Assembly (NCBI GenBank): GCA_964619675.1
Contig: CAZUEO010000008.1
Span: forward strand, 12,303-76,302
Length of the DNA stretch: 64,000 nt
Direction: 5' to 3'
DNA from: JAPLMW01 sp964619675
Lineage (GTDB): Bacteria > Planctomycetota > Phycisphaerae > Sedimentisphaerales > UBA12454
The number at the start of each line of letters is the position of its first letter. Position 1 is the stretch's first letter. Below, piece by piece: positions 41,930 through 49,834 of the stretch. A program made the position numbers and the translations under genes. The notes under the pieces are model-generated. The model searched no databases. It was not told where the DNA came from and saw only the letters and a list, made by a program, of their open reading frames with translations.

Positions 41930-44362
41930 ATGAGGTTGAAAGCTAAGAGAACAAATTTATCCGCATCAGGGGGCTTGAGCAGAACCGCCCTGTTGGTATT
42001 GGCTCTTGCGGCGGCGGCAGTGCTGTTTTTTAGTTGTGTAAGTTTCAATATAGGCGACTTTCCCAGCAAATACGTCTGGCCAAACAACCATCCTGCCGCC
42101 AACTGGTGCGGTTCTGTGGGCGCATTTTTTGCATATTATTTGATGTACTATCTCGGTCCCGGCGTTTTTGTGCTGCTCGGCGCAATTGGCGTCGCGATTG
42201 TCTGGAGACTAACCAATAAATGGATAAATCAGATAGTTCTCCGCGTTATCGGCTTGGCTCTGGTTACTGTTGCAGTATCAACCATAACTTATATGTTTTG
42301 GCCCCATCCTGCAGGCTCCTTCCCGACCGGCAGCGGCGGTATACTTGGAGGTGCGACAATTCTGTTTCTCAGAAAGAATTTCTCTCTTCTGGGTTCTGTG
42401 ATAATAGTAGCGAGCGGCTTTATAGTGGGTTCAATTCTGCTTGCCGACACACTTGTAATACACCTGCTGCATTTGTGCGGCGTCGTGCTGACGCGAGTAT
42501 TTGGAATATTTGCACCTGCCTGGTACACAACAAGACAGCACTCCCGCAGGCTCAGCCAGATATGGCAGAGACTCAGCGCCAAAAAACCGGCTGCTACGGT
42601 TGCACAGCTTCTGGCTGAGGAAGCACAGCAAATAGAACAACAGCAGCCCAACCCGGTCGTAAAAGTTGATGAAGAGATTGAAGGTCATCTTGAAAAGGCA
42701 TCTCCTGCAGCGGGAAAACCGGATAAACTTTCAGAGCCGCTTTATGAGTCTGAGAACTTCGAGGGCTACCAGCTTCCCGGCTTTGAGCTTTTGACCGAAC
42801 CGCAACTCAGTTTCGGCTCAGTACAGGAAAAAATTATCAGGGCCAAGTCGACGGCTCTTGAGCAGGTACTCAACGAGTTCGGCATACAAGCCAATGTAGT
42901 TGGCTCGGAGCCGGGCCCGACGATAACGATGTTCGAGCTGGCCCTTGCTGCCGGCGTAAAGGTAAGCCAGATATCAAATCTTTCAAATGATATTGCCAGA
43001 GCGCTTGGAGCGCCGGCAGTCAGAGTTGTGGCACCTTTGCCCGGCAGGCATACAATCGGCATTGAAGTGCCCAACAGCCAAAAAGAAACCGTAAGGATAA
43101 AAGACCTCTTCATGCGGGCCAGCGATTCATACAGGAAAATGGAGATACCTTTATTTCTGGGCAAGGATTCTTCCGGCCAGGCAATCGTTTCTGACCTGAC
43201 CGATATGCCTCACCTGCTGATTGCAGGCACAACCGGCTCCGGCAAAAGCGTCTTTATCAACAGTATCATTATGAGCATTATGCTCACCAAGCGTCCTGAT
43301 GAAGTGAAGCTCGTTCTGGTTGACCCGAAGATGGTCGAGATGACGGCCTTTTCAAAAATACCGCACCTGATGGCCCCGATAGTTACCGAAATCAGCAAGG
43401 CTGAGCAGATATTCGAATGGGCCACCGTGAAGATGGATGAAAGATACGCCCTGTTTTCCGAGGCAGGCGTAAAAAACATTGCAGGCTATAACGCCCTCGG
43501 CACTGAAGAAATTATACGCAGATTCAATCCTCAGAGCCCCGATGAGGAAGCACGAATTCCGAAAAAGCTCCCTTATTTTGTAATTGTAGTCGATGAGCTT
43601 GCTGATTTGATGATGACTTCTTCGAAGGAAATAGAAGCCTATATCGTCCGCATCGCTCAAAAGAGCCGGGCGGTAGGCATTCATATAGTTCTCGCGACCC
43701 AGCGGCCGCAGGCCACGGTTGTTACAGGCTTAATAAAAGCAAACCTACCAAGCAGGGTAAGTTTCCGCGTTGCAACCCGGCTGGACAGCAGGATTGTTCT
43801 CGACCAGAACGGCGCCGAATCGCTGCTTGGCCAAGGCGATATGCTTTTTCTCAAACCCGGCACAAGCGACCTTATCAGGGCGCAGGGCGCATTTGTAGAT
43901 GAAACCGAAGTTAAAAAAGTAGTCGGCTTCCTTACCGAGCAGGCCGAACCTCAGTTCCATCCTGAATTGATGCAGCTTAACAGAATCGACGCCGGCGAAG
44001 CAAGTTCGGATGAGATGTTTGATGATGCCGTGCGAATCATACTCGAATCGCAGCGCGGCAGCGTCTCTCTGCTGCAGAGAAAACTGAGCATCGGTTACGC
44101 CCGCGCCAGCAGGATAATCGAGGCGATGGCGGCCTGCGGCATACTCGGCGAATACAAGGGCAGCCAGGCACGCGAGGTTATGATGACGCTTGAAGAATAT
44201 GAGCGAATGCGCCAGCAGATGGAAACTGACAGAAAAGCGGGCTTTTCAGATATGCAGGATACCGAACAATCAGCCGGTTCAGACAGGCCGCAGCATCCTG
44301 TCAGCCAAATCAACTATGACAAAAACCGCGCCGAAGAGCAGCAGAGCATTATAAATTCTTAA
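41930..44362 (+). CDS. ftsK: DNA translocase FtsK
   Basis: An 810-residue FtsK/SpoIIIE protein that pumps chromosome DNA through the closing septum. Four membrane segments lie in residues 18-185, then a linker to about 275, then the motor. The Walker A motif GTTGSGKS is at about 432-439, and VDELADLMM is Walker B. The C-terminal gamma winged helix (about 708-775; SLLQRKLSIGYARASRIIEAM) reads KOPS-like sites. The order and length are typical. The start has no good ribosome site. Confidence 0.96.
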   Translation: MRLKAKRTNLSASGGLSRTALLVLALAAAAVLFFSCVSFNIGDFPSKYVWPNNHPAANWCGSVGAFFAYYLMYYLGPGVFVLLGAIGVAIVWRLTNKWINQIVLRVIGLALVTVAVSTITYMFWPHPAGSFPTGSGGILGGATILFLRKNFSLLGSVIIVASGFIVGSILLADTLVIHLLHLCGVVLTRVFGIFAPAWYTTRQHSRRLSQIWQRLSAKKPAATVAQLLAEEAQQIEQQQPNPVVKVDEEIEGHLEKASPAAGKPDKLSEPLYESENFEGYQLPGFELLTEPQLSFGSVQEKIIRAKSTALEQVLNEFGIQANVVGSEPGPTITMFELALAAGVKVSQISNLSNDIARALGAPAVRVVAPLPGRHTIGIEVPNSQKETVRIKDLFMRASDSYRKMEIPLFLGKDSSGQAIVSDLTDMPHLLIAGTTGSGKSVFINSIIMSIMLTKRPDEVKLVLVDPKMVEMTAFSKIPHLMAPIVTEISKAEQIFEWATVKMDERYALFSEAGVKNIAGYNALGTEEIIRRFNPQSPDEEARIPKKLPYFVIVVDELADLMMTSSKEIEAYIVRIAQKSRAVGIHIVLATQRPQATVVTGLIKANLPSRVSFRVATRLDSRIVLDQNGAESLLGQGDMLFLKPGTSDLIRAQGAFVDETEVKKVVGFLTEQAEPQFHPELMQLNRIDAGEASSDEMFDDAVRIILESQRGSVSLLQRKLSIGYARASRIIEAMAACGILGEYKGSQAREVMMTLEEYERMRQQMETDRKAGFSDMQDTEQSAGSDRPQHPVSQINYDKNRAEEQQSIINS

Positions 44363-44374
44363 GAGAGCTACCAA

Positions 44375-45052
44375 TTGCCTGAAAGTTTACTGCAAAATAC
44401 GAAACAGTGTCCTTATTGTGCCGAGACGATTCTGGCAGCAGCGATAAAGTGCCGTTACTGCGGCGAATTTTTAAACAGGCAGCCCAAGACACCCGCAGAC
44501 CCCCAGCAGCCAGCCGATGCCGCAGAGCAGTCAGGCCCGCTTTTCGAAACGTCGCCTTCCCTGTGGACACTTTTGGCGGCCTTTCTGAAAACAACTTTCC
44601 TGCTCGCGGTTTTGTATGTCCTTGCGTTCTGGCCGGTAAAACAGCTCCTTACGGATATTAAAACCCCTCCGCAGGCGAGTGCTGCTGTAGAAAAATACAG
44701 GGTTATCGTGGGTCTGTCGCTGATGGCTGCAGCGGTGCTTGTCTTTGTCTATAAAATTATCAAGCTCAAGAGCACTTGCTATCGCGTAACTGCCGACAGA
44801 ATCGAATGGGCTAGGGGAATATTCGAAAGGCGAATAGACAATATTGATATGTTTCGCATAATCGACCTGCGTTTATATCGAAGCGTTCTGGATTCCTTAG
44901 TCGGGATAGGCACGATTATATTAATCACTACCGACAAGACCGACCCTGAATTCAGGTTCGAAAAAATCCACAGGCCCAAGCAGCTTTATGAAAAAATCAA
45001 AAAGGCAAGCCTTGATGCCGATTCAAAACGCAGCGTAGTCCACCTTGAGTAA
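44375..45052 (+). CDS. Zinc-ribbon plus PH-domain membrane protein
   Basis: A 225-residue protein with a TTG start. A zinc ribbon with C12, C15, C26 and C29 (CPYC and CRYC) is followed by a Pro/Ala linker, two membrane segments (about 65-85 and 105-125), and a bacterial PH domain (bPH2, about 130-210: CYRVTADRIEWARGIFERRI). Such proteins are common and of unknown role; the PH domain may bind lipids or proteins at the membrane. It lies 12 bases after ftsK. Confidence 0.82.
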   Translation: MPESLLQNTKQCPYCAETILAAAIKCRYCGEFLNRQPKTPADPQQPADAAEQSGPLFETSPSLWTLLAAFLKTTFLLAVLYVLAFWPVKQLLTDIKTPPQASAAVEKYRVIVGLSLMAAAVLVFVYKIIKLKSTCYRVTADRIEWARGIFERRIDNIDMFRIIDLRLYRSVLDSLVGIGTIILITTDKTDPEFRFEKIHRPKQLYEKIKKASLDADSKRSVVHLE

Positions 45053-45057
45053 ACCCC

Positions 45058-45086
45058 TTGAAACATCTCTCTTTCTGCTGTAAATT
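45058..45086 (+). promoter_or_regulatory. tRNA-Arg promoter
   Basis: TTGAAA (45058-45063) and TAAATT (45081-45086) with 17-base spacing, placing the start about 20 bases before the tRNA. Confidence 0.55.
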
Positions 45087-45112
45087 ACTCTCAATCGAAA
45101 ACTTGTGTTTTT

Positions 45113-45186
45113 GCGCCCGTAGCTCAATTGGATAGAGTGGCGGACTTCGAATCCGTAGGTTGCAGGTTCGACTCCTGCCGGGCGCG
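45113..45186 (+). tRNA. tRNA-Arg (anticodon UCG)
   Basis: A full cloverleaf: the acceptor GCGCCCG pairs with CGGGCGC, the D arm is GCTC..GAGT, the anticodon stem-loop GCGGA-CTTCGAA-TCCGT has TCG at 34-36, and the T arm GCAGG-TTCGACT-CCTGC. It reads CGA and related Arg codons. CCA is not encoded. The assembly gap starts at the next base. Confidence 0.97.
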
Positions 45187-45286
45187 NNNNNNNNNNNNNN
45201 NNNNNNNNNNNNNNNNNNNNNNNNNNNNNNNNNNNNNNNNNNNNNNNNNNNNNNNNNNNNNNNNNNNNNNNNNNNNNNNNNNNNNN
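45187..45286. other. Assembly gap of 100 N
   Basis: A 100-N scaffold placeholder that starts immediately after the tRNA. The sequence on the far side repeats the last 17 bases of the tRNA. Confidence 0.98.
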
Positions 45287-45303
45287 GACTCCTGCCGGGC
45301 GCG
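45287..45303 (+). tRNA. 3' end of a tRNA-Arg copy after the gap
   Basis: The 17 bases GACTCCTGCCGGGCGCG are the T-arm end, acceptor strand and discriminator of the tRNA before the gap. Either a second tandem tRNA-Arg lies in the gap, or the two contigs end in the same sequence and one tRNA is shown twice. Confidence 0.7.
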
Positions 45304-45330
45304 GTCTTTTTAAATGAAAACTGCGGAAAA

Positions 45331-45747
45331 ATGACCAGTCATAAAATTCAAATACCCAAAAATAAGCTCATCTTCAAAACCAGCCGAAGCTCAGGCCCAG
45401 GCGGACAGAATATTAACAAGCTCAATACCAAAGTTGCCGTTACCCTCGATATCAAAAATTGCGGCTGTTTAAATAGCGAGCAGAAGGAAATTATTCTCAA
45501 AAAACTTGCTGCCAGAATTACAAAAGATGGCAGATTGATTGTAGAAAGCCAGAAGTTCAGAACTCAAAAAGCCAATCGCGACTATGCCGTTGAAAAATTG
45601 ACGAAAATTATTGAAAACGCTCTTAGAAAGCCAAAAACAAGAAAACCCACAAAACCTACCAAGACGGCGGTTGAAAAAAGATTAAAACAAAAGAAGTTAA
45701 AAAGTCTGCTAAAGCAGCAAAGGAGAAAAATAGTTTCGCCGGAATGA
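45331..45747 (+). CDS. arfB: ArfB-like peptidyl-tRNA hydrolase (ribosome rescue)
   Basis: A 138-residue release-factor-like protein. GPGGQNINK (22-30) holds the catalytic GGQ, in the RSSGPGGQ context of ArfB/YaeJ. The basic C-terminal tail (RKPKTRKPTKPTKTAVEKR, then KQKKLKSLLKQQRRK) inserts into the mRNA channel of stalled ribosomes. It lacks a codon-recognition domain, as expected. It releases peptides from ribosomes stalled on truncated messages. The start ATG has no strong ribosome site. It converges on the acylphosphatase gene. Confidence 0.93.
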   Translation: MTSHKIQIPKNKLIFKTSRSSGPGGQNINKLNTKVAVTLDIKNCGCLNSEQKEIILKKLAARITKDGRLIVESQKFRTQKANRDYAVEKLTKIIENALRKPKTRKPTKPTKTAVEKRLKQKKLKSLLKQQRRKIVSPE

Positions 45748-45748
45748 T

Positions 45749-46018
45749 TTAGAAGGTTATTCTGAAATCTTCGTAGGAAGAATCAAACGGAACTTCTTCT
45801 ATCTGGGTATCCCTTACGGCGAAGGTCTGCTGCAAATCCTCGATTGCATAGTCAATATCTTGTGCTTTGCCCTGGGCCAGCATCTCAACCTTGCCGCCGG
45901 ATGTATTGCGAACAAAGCCTGTCAGGTTATATCGCATCGCGACTCGCTGAGCGGTAAAACGAAAGCCTACGCCCTGAACCTGGCCGCTGAAAAATATATG
46001 TTTTGCAATTTCTGCCAT
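45749..46018 (-). CDS. acyP: Acylphosphatase
   Basis: An 89-residue enzyme of the common alpha/beta fold that hydrolyses acyl phosphates. The catalytic R20 is in GQVQGVGFRFT and N38 in FVRNTSGG. Length is typical. It is the only minus-strand gene in a run of plus-strand ones and converges on arfB with one base between. Confidence 0.95.
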   Translation of the reverse strand: MAEIAKHIFFSGQVQGVGFRFTAQRVAMRYNLTGFVRNTSGGKVEMLAQGKAQDIDYAIEDLQQTFAVRDTQIEEVPFDSSYEDFRITF

Positions 46019-46201
46019 TGATTTTTCCTTTTACCTGAGTATAATACCGATTGTCTCTTTTGGCAACTATACATAAACTTGCCGGCCCAACGGGGAAATT
46101 ACCAAAAAATAATAAGATATTCACAGTTCAAAAATATCTTAAAATCATTATAATAATTGGACTTGTGATGTTGCCGCAACGTATATGGCAGAAAGATTAA
46201 A

Positions 46202-47464
46202 ATGAAAACTTCGAATAAATCGACAACAAAAAGAGAAGGGCAGATTTATCAGCTTACAACGCTGGTAGCCGGGGGCTTTGCGCTTGGAGAAGTACTGGAC
46301 AAGCTCGCACGCGCCGCCGTGGAAATTACGGGGGCCTCCGCCTGCTCGATAAGACTGCTCGACGACGAGACAGGCAAGCTGAAAATGAGAAGTACCTTCG
46401 GACTGAGCGAAGAATACAGAAACAAAGGGCCTGTAACAAAAGACGACCCTGTTATCAAAGCCGCCTTTGCAGGCCAGGCCGTCATCATAGACGATATGGG
46501 AGATGATGCCCGCGTAAAATACAAAGAGGCATCGAAAAAAGAAGGCCTGGTCAGCCAGCTTACCGTCAAAATGGAGTTCAAAAATAAACCCGTAGGTGTA
46601 CTGCGGCTGTATAGACCAACTTATGGCGGATTTACGGAAAGCGATATTACGCTTGCAAGGTCGGTGGCCTCGCAGTGCGCCGTCGCAATTACAAACGCAA
46701 AAAACTACGCAAGAGCTTTGCAGGGTGCACAGATAGCAGAGCAAATGAGACTGGCCGGCGTCATTCAGAGAAGAATGATACCGCAGACCGCTCCGAAAAT
46801 GCCGGGGCTCGACATTGCCGCTGCATATAAGCCCTGCTTCGGCATAGGCGGAGACCTCTATGACTTTATCAAACTCGACGAAAATTCCATCGCCATTGCT
46901 ATTGCCGATGTAATCGGCAAGGGTATCCCGGCAGCCCTTATGATGAGCTCATTTAGAGGAATGATACGTGCATACGCCGATGGCGGACACAAAAGGCACT
47001 GTCTGACTGAAATCATCCAAAAGCTTAATGCCACCGCCTGCCAGGAATGCAGAGACGGCGAATTTATTACCCTGTTTTATGCCGTTATCAACACAAAGGA
47101 AAAAACCATTACTTACTGCAACTGCGGACATGAGCCGGCACTGCTGACCAGAGACGGCAAACTCAGAGAGCTCAAAAAGGGAGGCCTCGTTTTCGGAGTT
47201 ATGAAAAACAGTGTTTATGAAATAGAGACCGTCGAACTCAAAACAGACGACTGCCTGCTGTTCTACACTGACGGCCTTATCGATGCAGTCAACTTCGACG
47301 ACAGGATGTGGGGCATACAAAACTTATACAAAACGTTCAAACAGGCTGCAAAAGGTACTGCCGGCGAAATTGTAAACTACATCCTTGCCTACAGAAGACG
47401 CTTTATCGGTCTGGCACGCCAGAGGGACGATACAAGCATCGTTGTAATCAGAGTTACCGGTTAA
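46202..47464 (+). CDS. GAF-domain serine/threonine phosphatase (RsbU/SpoIIE type)
   Basis: A 420-residue signalling protein. An N-terminal GAF sensor (about 20-175; ITGASACSIRLLDDETGKLK to DITLARSVASQCAVAI) is joined through a coiled linker to a PP2C-like phosphatase (about 195-420). GGDLYDF, ADVIGKGIPAALMMSSF and FYTDGLIDA are the metal-site motifs. Such phosphatases act on anti-anti-sigma factors in partner-switching stress control, but no partner genes are here. It lies just ahead of cmk. Confidence 0.9.
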   Translation: MKTSNKSTTKREGQIYQLTTLVAGGFALGEVLDKLARAAVEITGASACSIRLLDDETGKLKMRSTFGLSEEYRNKGPVTKDDPVIKAAFAGQAVIIDDMGDDARVKYKEASKKEGLVSQLTVKMEFKNKPVGVLRLYRPTYGGFTESDITLARSVASQCAVAITNAKNYARALQGAQIAEQMRLAGVIQRRMIPQTAPKMPGLDIAAAYKPCFGIGGDLYDFIKLDENSIAIAIADVIGKGIPAALMMSSFRGMIRAYADGGHKRHCLTEIIQKLNATACQECRDGEFITLFYAVINTKEKTITYCNCGHEPALLTRDGKLRELKKGGLVFGVMKNSVYEIETVELKTDDCLLFYTDGLIDAVNFDDRMWGIQNLYKTFKQAAKGTAGEIVNYILAYRRRFIGLARQRDDTSIVVIRVTG

Positions 47465-47465
47465 A

Positions 47466-48137
47466 ATGGCTGAATTGATAATAACTATTGACGGCCCTGC
47501 AGGAAGCGGAAAAAGCACAGCAGCGAAACTGCTCGCCGCAAAAATAGGCGCCGCTTTTCTCGACACCGGTGCTATGTATAGAACCGTAACCCTGGCCGCA
47601 ATGCAAAACCAAATCGACCTGAACGACGTGAAAGCTGTCGAAAAGCTAATCGACAGCACCGATTTCAAGTTTGAAATCGCAAATGACCAAATGACCGTAA
47701 AGATAAATAACAATGATGTTACCGAGCAAATCAGGGACCCGAAAGTCACGGAAAATATATTTTTTATAGCATCGCAGCCGTGCTTGCGAAGCAGACTTGT
47801 GCAAATGCAGCGAAGTTTCGTCGAAAAGCATCAAAAAATCGTAACCGAAGGCAGAGACCAGGGAACCGTAGTCTTCCCGAATGCCGCTTATAAATTTTTC
47901 CTTACGGCTCAACCATCGGAAAGAACAAAAAGACGAGGCGAAGAACTGACCCGAAAAGGTCTTAAAGTCGATATGGCTAAACTCCACAGCGAAATTGAAA
48001 GCAGGGATACCTCAGACGAAAACAGAGACACCGGTCCTCTGGCAGCGGCAAAGGACGCTGTAATAATTGACAATACAAATTTTACGCCTGAGCAGACATT
48101 AAATGAAATTCTTAAAATCATTAATAAAAAAGATTGA
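47466..48137 (+). CDS. cmk: Cytidylate kinase
   Basis: Phosphorylates CMP and dCMP. The Walker A loop is IDGPAGSGKSTAAK, followed by FLDTGAMYRTVTLAA. TEGRDQGTVVFPNA (substrate loop, with Q in place of the usual I), RTKRRGEEL and SRDTSDENRDTGPL are family landmarks. 223 residues is typical. It starts one base after the preceding stop, and the next gene begins 35 bases before its end, the conserved cmk-plsC-ispH-rpsA order. Confidence 0.96.
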   Translation: MAELIITIDGPAGSGKSTAAKLLAAKIGAAFLDTGAMYRTVTLAAMQNQIDLNDVKAVEKLIDSTDFKFEIANDQMTVKINNNDVTEQIRDPKVTENIFFIASQPCLRSRLVQMQRSFVEKHQKIVTEGRDQGTVVFPNAAYKFFLTAQPSERTKRRGEELTRKGLKVDMAKLHSEIESRDTSDENRDTGPLAAAKDAVIIDNTNFTPEQTLNEILKIINKKD

Positions 48138-48798
48138 AAATATTCTAAGCTATACCTGGTATTCTTTCTGGTGCTGGGGCTGCAAATTTTTCTGCATACT
48201 TTTCTTTCAGCCTCGGACGTTCAACCCGACCCATATTCCGAAAACAGGCGGCTTTCTGCTGCTGTCCAATCACCAGAGTTTCGTTGACCCGATGTTTGAT
48301 GCTACGCCTATACCACGGCAATGCTGTTTTGCTGCGAGGGATACGCTTTTTAAAATCTTCTTTTTCGGCAGATTTGTCCATTCATTTAACGCTATACCGC
48401 TTAAACGAGGTCAGGCCGACCTGACCGCTATGAAAACTTTTATCGAAAAGCTCAGGGATGGTTTCGGTCTTGTCCTGTATCCCGAGGGAACGCGGACCAG
48501 CGACGGAAAAATCGCCCAAATAAAACCGGGATTTGGGCTTCTGGCCCGCAGAGCTAACGTCCCCGTCGTCCCAGTGGTTATTGACGGCGCCTTCGAATGC
48601 TGGCCAAGACATAAAAAACTCTGGAGACCTCACAAAGTTTACGTTTACTACGGAAAACCGATACCGCCGGAGAAAATTGTCGAGATGGGCGACAGAGGAT
48701 TTGCCGAATACATCACCAAACTCCTGAGAGAAATGCAGACAGAGCTCAGGTTAAAAATCGGAAGAAAACCTTATAATTATGAGGACGGCAACGAATGA
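48103..48798 (+). CDS. plsC: 1-acyl-sn-glycerol-3-phosphate acyltransferase
   Basis: A 231-residue membrane-associated acyltransferase that makes phosphatidate. The catalytic HxxxxD is in SNHQSFVDP, and the substrate-binding EGTR is in LYPEGTRTSDG. Near the N-terminus is a short hydrophobic stretch. It overlaps cmk at its start (35 bases) and ispH at its end (ATGA), so it is part of a coupled operon. Confidence 0.95.
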   Translation: MKFLKSLIKKIENILSYTWYSFWCWGCKFFCILFFQPRTFNPTHIPKTGGFLLLSNHQSFVDPMFDATPIPRQCCFAARDTLFKIFFFGRFVHSFNAIPLKRGQADLTAMKTFIEKLRDGFGLVLYPEGTRTSDGKIAQIKPGFGLLARRANVPVVPVVIDGAFECWPRHKKLWRPHKVYVYYGKPIPPEKIVEMGDRGFAEYITKLLREMQTELRLKIGRKPYNYEDGNE

Positions 48799-49652
48799 AG
48801 GTCATAGTCGCACAAGGTTGTGGGTTCTGTCCAGGTGTGCGAAATGCCATAAAGATTGCACAGCAAACCCTGGCAAAAAGAAAAAAAGGTGTGGGGGTTT
48901 ATAGTCTCGGCGAAATCATTCACAACAAGGATGTCGTCAGACAACTGGCAAAGGCAGGACTTAAATTCGCTGAAAATGTCGAAAAGATTGCCGGCGGCAC
49001 TGTTATTATCCGCTCGCACGGCGCCACAGAACAGCAGTTAAAGCAAGCCCGAAAAAAAGGCCTTAAAATTGTCGACGCAACCTGCGTGCTCGTAAAAAGA
49101 GTCCAAAAAATCGCAAAAATGCTCCATCGGGAAGGATACAAAGTTGTCATTATTGGCGACAAAGGCCATCCTGAAATACAGGCGGTGCTTGGTTCAGCAC
49201 CCGGTATCGCCGTTATAGGAAATAACAAAGATATTAATAATCTTCCCAAAAATCAGAAATTAGGCATCATTTGTCAGACTACTCAAAGCCCCCAGCATTT
49301 CGCAAAAATGACAGCTCAAATCGCAAAAACCAGTTTTTCTGAGCTGAAAATCATCAATACCCTATGCAAAGAGGCCATAAAAAGGCAGACCTGTGCTATC
49401 CAGTTATGCAAACAGGTCGATATTATGTTCGTACTTGGCGGTCTGCACAGCGCAAATACCAGAAAACTGGCACAAGTTTGTAAAAAATACAATTCTAAAA
49501 CCTTTCATTTGCAAAACTGGAAAGAACTTGATAAAAGTAGCCTTTTCGGTAATAATACCGCTGGCGTAACGGCGGGAGCTTCTACGCCGCAATGGATTAT
49601 TGACGACTTCGTTGAAAATTTGCGGAGGTTTAACACCAGAAAGAAGAAATAG
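48795..49652 (+). CDS. ispH: 4-hydroxy-3-methylbut-2-enyl diphosphate reductase
   Basis: The last enzyme of the MEP isoprenoid pathway, an Fe-S protein that makes IPP and DMAPP. Cluster cysteines are C12 in QGCGFCPGV, a second in VDATCVLVKRV (near 96) and a third in INTLCKEAIKRQ (near 193). The SHGATEQQ loop and VLGGLHSANTRKLAQVC fit the family. 285 residues is typical. Its start overlaps plsC. Confidence 0.96.
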   Translation: MKVIVAQGCGFCPGVRNAIKIAQQTLAKRKKGVGVYSLGEIIHNKDVVRQLAKAGLKFAENVEKIAGGTVIIRSHGATEQQLKQARKKGLKIVDATCVLVKRVQKIAKMLHREGYKVVIIGDKGHPEIQAVLGSAPGIAVIGNNKDINNLPKNQKLGIICQTTQSPQHFAKMTAQIAKTSFSELKIINTLCKEAIKRQTCAIQLCKQVDIMFVLGGLHSANTRKLAQVCKKYNSKTFHLQNWKELDKSSLFGNNTAGVTAGASTPQWIIDDFVENLRRFNTRKKK

Positions 49653-49796
49653 ACAGACATTGCTGCTCAGGGATAGATACGCATTGGCTGGCAAGGTCAA
49701 TGCGTTTTTGTGTCGTTTTTTAATAAAAACCGCCGATGCGTTTAAAGCGGATGTGGAGGACGCAAAGGCTGATTACTGTACTCCACGAAAGGCTTG

Positions 49797-49822
49797 TCCG
49801 CCGAAGCTTTAGCGAAGGCGGA
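49797..49822 (+). repeat. Palindromic repeat in the rpsA leader
   Basis: TCCGCC and GGCGGA flank GAAGCTTTAGCGAA, a common dispersed repeat. It lies 12 bases before the rpsA start codon and would form a hairpin in the leader, next to the AAGGAAGG ribosome site. Confidence 0.65.
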
Positions 49823-49834
49823 AAGGAAGGTGTT

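Noticed and set aside
49736..49834. N-terminal extension of S1
   Set aside because: It includes a dispersed palindromic repeat and the ribosome site; the ATG at 49835 has the good AAGGAAGG.
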